The translations under genes and the position numbers were made by a program. Source: Voacanga thouarsii (lineage: Eukaryota; Streptophyta; Magnoliopsida; Gentianales; Apocynaceae). Taken from it: a stretch of DNA of 64,000 bases. This document shows positions 57,001 through 64,000 of this stretch, piece after piece. Where the stretch lies: positions 992,001 to 1,056,000 of the forward strand of contig JANUWF010003376.1 in assembly GCA_026120185.1 (NCBI GenBank), in the 5' to 3' direction. Each line of letters opens with the position of its first letter. The stretch's first letter is position 1. The notes beneath the pieces were generated by a model. It did no database searches. It saw nothing but the letters and a program-made list of their open reading frames with translations, and was not told where the DNA came from.

Positions 57001-58133
57001 GAATGGAACGTGCAGGCTTGTTACCTGGCAACCTCTTAGCTTTTTTTTCTTCGCAAAGGATTCTGCAATGCAAGAAAAAATTAACAAAAACAACCCTTAT
57101 GTTATATAGAAAAGTGGTTGATTCATTTATTTAAAAAAAATTAGTTTCATCTTTGCTTCATATGCTTATTGATTGCACCAATAATGTTTTCTTTAGGTAA
57201 TGGTATTGGTTATTCTAAATTTGGAGGTGATTCAAAAATTGAAATAAAAGACACAAAAATTTAAGAACTTGAATCAAATTCTATAATAATTCATTTCATT
57301 TCACAGAAAAAAAAATTGAAGGCTTTCAACAAGAAATGAAGGCTTTTGTTTTAGTGTTCTCCTAATTTGTGTTGTTAGGTTCATAATATTAACTGATCAT
57401 TGAATGGTTGCACTTAGGTGCAACTATGTCATGCATGTGGCATTTCTTATCCAACCAAGTATTCCAAGTTACTGAAATCATTTGCAGTAGTAGACCAAAC
57501 CATTACTCAAATATAATTTAGAAGGACTTGCAATGTTATCCTTGAAGCTTAAAATAATGTCCATTTTAACCCATTAAGCTTAAAACCTTGAAGCAAATTC
57601 ATAATCTAGCAGTAAAAAAGATGCAGTAAGAGAAAAGAAAAACCACTTACTCATCTCCCTCGATAAAACAACAGATCTTGCCCTGAGATGGAGTATTAAT
57701 TGCAGAAGATAAGGCAGATGGTTGTACCACACCAGGAGTAGAAGATGCTTGGGCATGATTATCAGAAGGTGTACCATCGGGGTGACAATCAAATGGTATA
57801 ACATTAGCGTGGCCATCAAGAATAGTATCATCTGTATCAACATTTGCATTAACATTTTGAGGAGTATGATATACATTGTCAGCAGGAGTATTCTGAGCAC
57901 GTTCATCAACAGCAATATGGTTTTCCTCATTCTTATCCAAAATAGGTGACAGTTGCTATTCAGTAGCTGCAGTAACTAAAGTAGTAGATTTCAACAAAGG
58001 CGTCAAATCCTTTCAAGTAGACGCTGATGATCGTCGACCAACTAAGGGGCCACCAAGAGCTGCTCATCCTCTCCTTGACAAAAGTGAGGAACCAGAACCC
58101 CTATCAATTTGGTTTTTCTTTCTACGCACCATT
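54060..58133 (-). pseudogene. TNPA-type second gene of the CACTA element, broken
   Basis: Exon 1 (57651-58133) starts M-V-R-R-K-K-N and encodes a low-complexity N/D/T-rich region with three in-frame stops. Its donor GTAAGT (57645-57650) and the acceptor CAG before 57062 join exon 2 (56910-57062) in frame. Exon 2 has 'R-L-P-G-N-K-P-A-R-S-I'. Further coding pieces lie near 56675-56821 and 56225-56345, with the last exon about 54060-54480 encoding 'P-I-N-K-A-N-I-W-L-R-V-V-G' and 'V-Y-G-M-G-S-L', the signature of plant En/Spm TNPA/Ptta-type proteins, then a helical tail. The long gap 54481-56220 is intron-like. The product would bind subterminal repeats. Confidence 0.65.
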
Positions 58134-58281
58134 TCTAAAAAATAGAATAAGTAATGAAAAATATTAATTAAACACTTAATTAAAAGAATACAAATAAATG
58201 AAAATACTAATTGGAGATAAACAAACCACAAATAATGCAAGAATAAGATAAAATAATTATAGACAATCTAACCCTACCATG

Positions 58282-59030
58282 CTAGTCGCTAAGGTAATTG
58301 GAATCACTGCTTAGTTCTTTTTCAGAGTCATCTATTAATTCCTCTAACTCTTTTTCATCAGAACTACTTATGAACTCTCCCCAACTCTCTGCTAGATCAA
58401 CATTGTCAATAGTATCCATTTTATCAAAAGTGCTATTGGGATCTCTGAGACTATCTATTTCATCATCCAAAATATCAAAATTTGTTGCTTGGACTTCATC
58501 CTCTTGAAGTGCACTATCCATTGTCCCCATCTCTAAGTTTCTTCTTGCAGCCATATGACAAACATGCACCCAATTTGTTGAGTCTTTCCTTTGGCTTGGA
58601 TAAGGTATGTAATACACTTCGCTTGCTTGATATGTAAGTGCAAATGGCTCATATTTTCTCAAACAACGCTTGTGATTAATATCAACCATTTTATACTTTG
58701 GATGGATTCTTATGCCAACATTTTTCACTAGATCATACCAATCACAATGAAACAAGTAAGCTTGTTTAATTGGCAACCCTAGGTATTTCAATTCAACAAC
58801 TTCCTTTAGCATACCATAATAAATCATTGTGTCTTCATCATTGCTATTTGAACCTTTTATGCACACACTACTATTGGTTGTGGATTTCCTTTTACTAGGG
58901 GAAATAGTGTGAAAGTTGTACCCATTCACAAAAAATTGTGAGTATGTGCGAACAGATCTCTTTGGGCCCCAAGTAATGTGTTTTATTTCCTCACTTGAAA
59001 TATTGTTGGTTGGATCATTTTCCTAGTTGA
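58282..59030 (-). pseudogene. TNP2 transposase, C-terminal part (DUF4216-like)
   Basis: The 215-codon open frame (58282-58929) extends upstream in the same sense to about 59020 ('W-G-P-K-R-S-V-R-T-Y'). It contains 'V-N-G-Y-N-F-H-T', 'Y-Y-G-M-L-K-E-V-V-E-L-K-Y', 'F-H-C-D-W-Y-D', 'R-K-Y-E-P-F-A-L' and 'Y-Y-I-P-Y-P', the order of the DUF4216 domain of plant CACTA transposases, then an acidic tail rich in D, E and S. It is the longest intact piece of the transposase. Confidence 0.82.
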
Positions 59031-59850
59031 CATAAAACATGGAACACTTATTAATTATTTAAATTAAAGAAAAAAAAAAGAGCTCCTAAGAAGTTGAATT
59101 ATGCTAAATATCTATTAAACCAATGAACAAACTCTCTTTCCAGTACTAATTCGATATCAGAGGCAAAAATTCTTGAGGAAGGAAGATATTTTTTATCCTT
59201 GAACAATCTAAATATTATATAAAAAAAATGTGTAAGTTATGTATCCCCCATTATTTGTAATCACTAACAAAAATAAATACTCACTCTACATAGGGTTGGA
59301 GCTCTTCGATGTTCAACAATATATATAATGCAGCTGCATCATGTTCTTTGTCTGATAGAAATCTAGTTTTTGAAGCACCCGATGTCTACCCAGGATAGCT
59401 AAAAGTTGAAATTCTTGAACCAAATAACTCTGAACTACCACCATCATAATTTCTATCCACTCTTCTACTCTTTGTTTTGACATGGGGTTCAAAGTAATGC
59501 GTGCAAAAACTTTACACTTCTTCAACTATGTATGCATTACATATTGAAGCCTCAACCTTTGCCTTATTCTTCACCTTCTTTTTCAAAATGTATAAGAACC
59601 TAAGGATAAAAAGTATTAATGGCATGCCAAAATAAATGCCATCAAATAAGGTAAGAATTATTTGACTGACCTGTCAAAGGGATACATCCATCTAATTGCA
59701 CAGGTCCCCCAACTAGAGCTTCATACGGTAAGTGCATTGGCAAATGCTCCATTGAATCACAAAAGCTTGGAGGAAAAATTCTCTCTAACTTGCATATGAC
59801 CACAGTAATGTTTTCTTCTAGCCTTTGTATTTGGTTATTTACTAGAATCT
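59031..59850 (-). pseudogene. TNP2 transposase, DUF4218 second half
   Basis: On the minus strand about 59650-59800 encodes 'L-E-R-I-F-P-P-S-F', 'M-E-H-L-P-M-H-L-P-Y-E-A' and 'G-G-P-V-Q', and about 59520-59600 'V-K-N-K-A-K-V-E-A-S-I'. These are the second half of DUF4218. Non-coding, probably intronic, sequence and a further 70-codon frame (59313-59525) lie before the DUF4216 exon. Confidence 0.65.
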
Positions 59851-60249
59851 TTTCAGAAAGAATTGCTCCAAGGGTTTCAAACCTGATCCGATTTAACCTT
59901 CTTTATGAAAGTTGGTATTCACCAAGTTTCAATGCCAATATCATTTTGTTGAGATTTTACAACAATACAATAGGTGTGAAAAATGGGATTAGCAAATATT
60001 TGACAAGCAAAGACTTGAGACTTGGGGTTAAATATGTTATAGAAATCTAAATCGGGATGGTTGATAAGAATAGAAAAATGAATATGAAAAATAAAATAAG
60101 GCACAAAATATTTTACGTGGCATGAAATACTTTATTAACAATCACTAGAAGATTTCACAAGACATTTTTGGTAATTTTCCAAATCTTGTCTCTCACTAGT
60201 TATATACTCACTTAACTTATGCCTTGTAACTTTGATACAACAGAATAAA
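59851..60249. other. Extra ~400-bp segment splitting the DUF4218 region
   Basis: The DUF4218 reading stops at about 60250 and resumes at about 59830. The sequence between is AT-rich, codes for nothing recognisable and contains 'ttttacgtggca', a word common near ends of some plant retroelement leaders. It may be a transposon insertion or a diverged intron; no clear terminal repeat was found. Confidence 0.35.
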
Positions 60250-60950
60250 TTAGAACCCACAACAAAAGCTTATGACTCCACCTATATAGGTAGGTACCAA
60301 GTCATAAGACATTAGGTCAATAATAACATAGGATAAGCTCATCATGGAAAATGCTCTAAGTACTTGGTCATCATGCAACATTCTAGAAGTCAAATCCTTG
60401 AAAAGTAAGCTCAATTCTGTCAGTGCATTGCTAATAGCTTCTGGGAGCAAATGCCAAAATGCTATGGGTATCAACCGGAGCATGAATACATGACAGTCAT
60501 AAGATTTGAGGCCAAGCAATTTGCATTCCTTCATATCCACATATCTTGACAAATTGGAAACATAACCATTAGAAAATTTTAATGATTTGATCCACTCACA
60601 CAAGGTTTTTCGAGCATTTTTTCCCCCAAACAATAGCATGCCTTTGGCTTCTTTGTACTTCCTTCAGATAGCTCCAAATCCTTTCATCGACAAATATTTC
60701 TTAAATCTCTCCTTGCATTTTCACCATCCTTGGTTTTTCCCTTAACATCAAATACAATATTAAATATATTGTCAAAAAAATTTTTTTTGATATGCATAAC
60801 ATCAAGATTATGTTTGATGAGATTTGTTCTCCAATATGGCAAACTCCAAAATATACTTTTCTTGCCCCAGTTATAAGATTCCTCGTAGCCTTCCGGTATG
60901 CCATTTCCACCATTTTCAAGTACAGTAGACAAATCTTTCACTCAAGCCCA
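60250..60950 (-). pseudogene. TNP2 transposase, end of Transposase_21 and first half of DUF4218
   Basis: 60684-60941 encodes 'Y-N-W-G-K-K-S-I-F-W-S-L-P-Y-W' and 'H-N-L-D-V-M-H-I-K-K-N-F-F-D-N-I', closely matching the conserved 'L-x-x-N-L-D-V-M-H-I-E-K-N-V' block of TNP2. 60250-60639 encodes 'K-L-L-G-L-K-S-Y-D-C-H-V-F-M-L-R-L-I-P', the start of DUF4218. The two pieces are in different frames. Confidence 0.83.
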
Positions 60951-61860
60951 TATTTCATCCCCACTTAGTCTCTGTGGAAGTAGTGATTCCTCGGTTCGAT
61001 TCTTCCTAAATGAGTTTTTATTCTTCCGAAAAGGGTGATCAAAAGGTAAAAATTGTTGATGACAATAAAAAAAACTTTTCTTGCGAGAATGTTGAAGCCT
61101 AAATGCCTTTGACTTCTCTATACAATATGAATAGGAAAATCTACTAGTTGTGCTCCATCTAGACAACATGCTATACACTGGAAAGTCACTTATTGTCCAC
61201 ATCAAAACAGCCCTCATTTGAAAATTTTGCTTTAGTGAAATATCATAAGTTAGAACTCCTACTTCCCATAACTGTATTAACTCATCCATTAGAGGTTGCA
61301 AATACACATTTAACTGTTTTTTAGGAGTTTTGGGACCAGGAATTATGACACTCAGAAACATGTACGGTGATTTCATACACATCCCAGGTGGCAGATTGTA
61401 GGGAGTTACTATCACAAGCCAACAAGAATACTGTTTACCAGATTGGTCAAATGAAGTGAAGCCATCAATGCAAAGTCCAAGTCTTACATTGCGAGACTTG
61501 GCAAAGAATGAAGGATATGCATGATTGAAAGACTTCTAAGCCTCTGCTTCAGAAGGATGACTAATAGTCCCAGAAAGAGGTTTATGCTCTGCATACTATC
61601 TCATATGCTAGGCAGTTGCTTTTGATGCATACAATCACTGTAATCTTGGTGTTAATGGCAGAAAATGCATTCTTGCATATGTCATATTTTTCTCCACACC
61701 CAAACTCCCTTTTTTTTGTTTCCATCTAGGATGATTACAAAACTTACATTCTGTAAATTGCTCATACTCTTTCCAAAAAAGTATACACCCATTGATACAA
61801 CATTCAATTTGTTCATATAGAAACCCCAAACCTGAGATAAGTTTTTTGTCTCATAAAATT
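60942..61860 (-). pseudogene. TNP2 transposase, Transposase_21 catalytic core, broken
   Basis: 61635-61829 has the cysteine motif 'C-I-N-G-C-I-L-F-W-K-E' and 'C-K-F-C-N-H-P-R-W'. Then 'L-G-L-C-I-D-G-F-T-S-F' (about 61450) carries the D-G-F Asp typical of the catalytic core, and 'V-I-I-P-G-P-K-T-P' with 'D-F-P-V-Y-S-M-L-S-R-W-S-T' follows (60942-61415). The frame breaks at least twice, at about 61415-61640. The enzyme would cut at the CACTA ends. Confidence 0.83.
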
Positions 61861-62420
61861 TTTTGGCATTTTATCTCCTTCAGGTATAACATCTTTGATG
61901 AGTTGTGTTATAGCATCAAAACAAGCTTCAGGCAAGTTGTAATCTGACTTGATCGTTAAAAATCAAGCAACCATAGACTTGATTATCACACCTGGGGCAC
62001 AATGGTTCATCTGCTTCTTCTAGTAAATCATAAAACTTTTGTGCACCTATATTAAGCAACTCATCTATTTGCATATGTTCATCTAATGTCCTGTCCTATC
62101 CAATTGCATAAAAAAAGAATATCCCTAAATGGATTGCTTGCCTCAGGGGCCATTTCACAAACATTAAGAATCTCACTAGTAGTTCTTTGATCTATGGGGA
62201 AGATATATGGCTCCCCATAGGAATATCATTGATAATAATTTGAAATAAATCCTTTCTTACATAGATGAAGTTTTACATCATCAACACTTAAGAATTTTCA
62301 ATTCCTACACTTTGAACATGGACATCTAATTCCCTTCCCCCCCCCCCACTAGTAAAGTCTAATTGTATGCTTGCAAATTAGACAAATTCATTAATACTAT
62401 TCACAAACTCTCTCATTATC
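61861..62420 (-). pseudogene. TNP2 transposase N-terminus, Transpos_assoc zinc-binding domain
   Basis: About 62270-62340 encodes 'I-R-C-P-C-S-K-C-R-N' followed by 'V-K-L-H-L-C-K-K-G-F' and 'Y-S-Y-G-E-P', the transposase-associated domain found at the start of TNP2 proteins. In-frame stops interrupt it. A run of 15 C bases on the plus strand (about 62334-62348) lies inside its start. Confidence 0.72.
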
Positions 62421-64000
62421 CCCTTTTTTACCAGGTAGGAGCATATTGTATATTCACACTTGATCAGGCCTCATTGAGAGCACTTGTGTCTGACAAGCTA
62501 AAAATGCAAACAATGAAATAGATATTCTAAATAAAAAATACTGAAAATGTTCCCAATAGATCTTGAACTTTAAATATTCATTTTTTCCTACAGTTATCTA
62601 TCATAGATTTCTTATTTATATAATATATATTCTAGCTTAATAGTACTTGAACCAATTCATAAAATTTTGATAAAATAAATAAAATCAAGAAATAAAATGT
62701 TCATTTTACTAGATTGAATATGTATGCATTGTCAAATACAAGTACAATCAGCCACTTACCCAAATAAATAAGTCCATAATATAATAAAACAAGTAACAAA
62801 GTCATTTGTGTTCAATGTTATACACGAATACAAGTGAAAATTTTTGTGTCCAGCCAATTTACCACCAAGTCAAGTCAACACAAACAACAAATTATCCCAG
62901 CAATGACATAACTAGAAGAACTAATTTCCAGATTGGTTATTAATTAAGAGAAAGCAAACTTTGTCTGAATTAACTAGCAAACTCCACTAATAGATAAGGT
63001 TATTCAAGTTTATAAAGTCATTAGGTAAATATACATGGGTACTCAAATAAATCTATATAACCAATACCTTAAAAAAAATGGTTTTTACAATAACACATAG
63101 AAAAAATTTACAGAAACATGAAAAAGCTTCCAAACGACTTGATTCTCAAATCAAATGCTTATATTACTGAACGGAACTACAAAATTATATCAAACTAGTG
63201 TAGAAACATACATTTGAGTCTAAAACAGTGGTACACACAGGGAAATAATCAATAAATCTCAGCTAAAGCTTTGAAGAAATCAAAAGAAGAGGAACCAGAT
63301 AACCATAGAAAAAACAAACAGAAGCTAAATGGAAACCCAGATGAGAGAACAAACCTCTTCGTTTGAATAAAAAAATTAGATCTACAGAAATCCTCTCATG
63401 GCCCAGAAATGATTCTTCAATGGCTTGAACAAAGCACCTATTAGTTGATAGCAAAAAGATCAAAAAAACTCAGAGAATACTTAAAAGGGTTGGAATTGCA
63501 ATGTATCAATGTAAGAAATTTGAAGGCTTTTACCCATTTGATTCTACTTTAGCAGCCCCAACCTTACTACAAATCGATAACCAGAGGCTGTTGGCGGTGG
63601 TGGAGATTAGACTGGGGCTGTCGACTGTGGTGGAGATCAGACTGGGTTGTCAATGGTGGGCACAGCGGCACAAGCGAGACAGAGAAGTGGCAAGGCATCG
63701 AATGAAGAAGTGGGTGTTTATTTTTCTATTTGTTTCTAAATATTCTACATTCTTTGGTCCCTTTTTTTAATTCGTCCTATTTTCTTATATAAAAAACACC
63801 AAATTTATTTTTCTATAGCAAATTTGCATTATTTAGTCTTTTGGTTTCTTAAAAAAAAATTATACTTTTATTAAATATAATTAGATATAATTATCTAAAT
63901 GAACTAAGTTAAAAAAAAATATAAAGATTGAAATAATTATTTTAAATGTTTGTTTATTTATTTTTACACTTGGCTCGTTATTTTTCAAAAGATATTTAAA
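62421..64000 (-). other. 5' region of the CACTA element
   Basis: AT-rich upstream or intron sequence of the transposase. A GC-richer patch at 63500-63720 holds a 30-bp tandem duplication (63586-63615 and 63616-63645, 'ggctgt..gtggtggagat.agactgg'). This could be the transcribed first exon; the plus-strand 89-codon frame over it is not supported as a gene. The last 250 bases are AT-rich with nothing recognised. Confidence 0.4.

Larger units (their letters stand above)
52857..64000 (-). mobile_element. CACTA (En/Spm) DNA transposon, 5' end beyond the window
   Basis: The left terminus reads CACTACTAAAAAA, the CACTA terminal inverted repeat, followed by about 0.9 kb of subterminal repeats. Two genes follow on the minus strand: a TNPA-type gene (54060-58133) and a TNP2-type transposase (58282-62420). 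No matching TAGTG terminus or subterminal repeats are seen up to 64000, so the element is over 11 kb. The host is the LTR of the large Gypsy; the left 3-bp flank is TAT. Confidence 0.88.

Noticed and set aside
57580..57930. 116-codon minus-strand frame rich in L and M
   Set aside because: Shifted-frame shadow of exon 1 of the TNPA-type gene, which reads as hydrophilic N/D/T-rich sequence.
63263..63770. Short frames on both strands at the right end
   Set aside because: No conserved domain; probably untranslated or intronic parts of the CACTA transposase gene.

Overview
The window is AT-rich plant nuclear DNA, almost certainly from a dicot, and consists almost entirely of transposable elements, many nested in one another. 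I see Ty1/Copia and Ty3/Gypsy elements primed by initiator tRNA-Met, a TNP2-type CACTA transposon with plant-style introns, an endogenous caulimovirid (pararetrovirus) and microsatellites. I found no intact host gene, rRNA, functional tRNA gene or CRISPR array. The species cannot be named from this sequence. The density of nested, decayed elements and a CRM-like Gypsy element suggest pericentromeric or other heterochromatin (inference).

Layout. 1-1285: fragment of a long Gypsy LTR. 1286-1892 and 10989-11410: two halves of one old plus-strand Copia pol, split by a complete minus-strand Angela-like Copia element (1893-10983) with 5-bp target duplications. 11411-13130: mostly unassigned, with a (TG)n tract. 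13131-19167: a minus-strand endogenous caulimovirid, linearised, with order ORF1, ORF2-like, movement protein, coat protein, Cys-rich region, RNase H, viroplasmin-like ORF, candidate promoter and leader. Its protease and reverse transcriptase are missing, and part of its movement-protein gene forms a ~408-bp inverted repeat. 19252-22608: unassigned AT-rich DNA with one MITE-like element. 21912-22772: a 430-bp tandem duplication overlapping a candidate short Copia LTR. 23053-31693: a plus-strand Copia gag interrupted by a complete CRM-like Gypsy (23466-31181) with TSD GTAAT.

31694-35745: minus-strand Copia remains in which one LTR (31845-33645) has a primer-binding site on one side and a polypurine tract with pol on the other, as in a tandem array. 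36116-52856: a very large Gypsy with a 4.4-kb 5' LTR, a short scrambled internal region and a 3' LTR. It was later hit by a 4.3-kb solo LTR of a related family (44036-48323), a Copia solo LTR (50093-51784) and a CACTA element (52857 to beyond the window end). The CACTA carries a TNP2-like transposase and a second, TNPA-type gene, both on the minus strand and both broken by stops.

All the coding regions look decayed by stops, frameshifts or deletions, so none is likely to be autonomous. The most interesting points are the viral inverted repeat (a potential natural hairpin siRNA source), the near-complete but RT-less viral genome carrying both the badnavirus-type Cys motif and a viroplasmin-type ORF, and A-box/B-box (tRNA-like, Pol III) modules at the same place in three long Gypsy LTRs. 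Domain names rest on motif recognition by eye; no database search was run.
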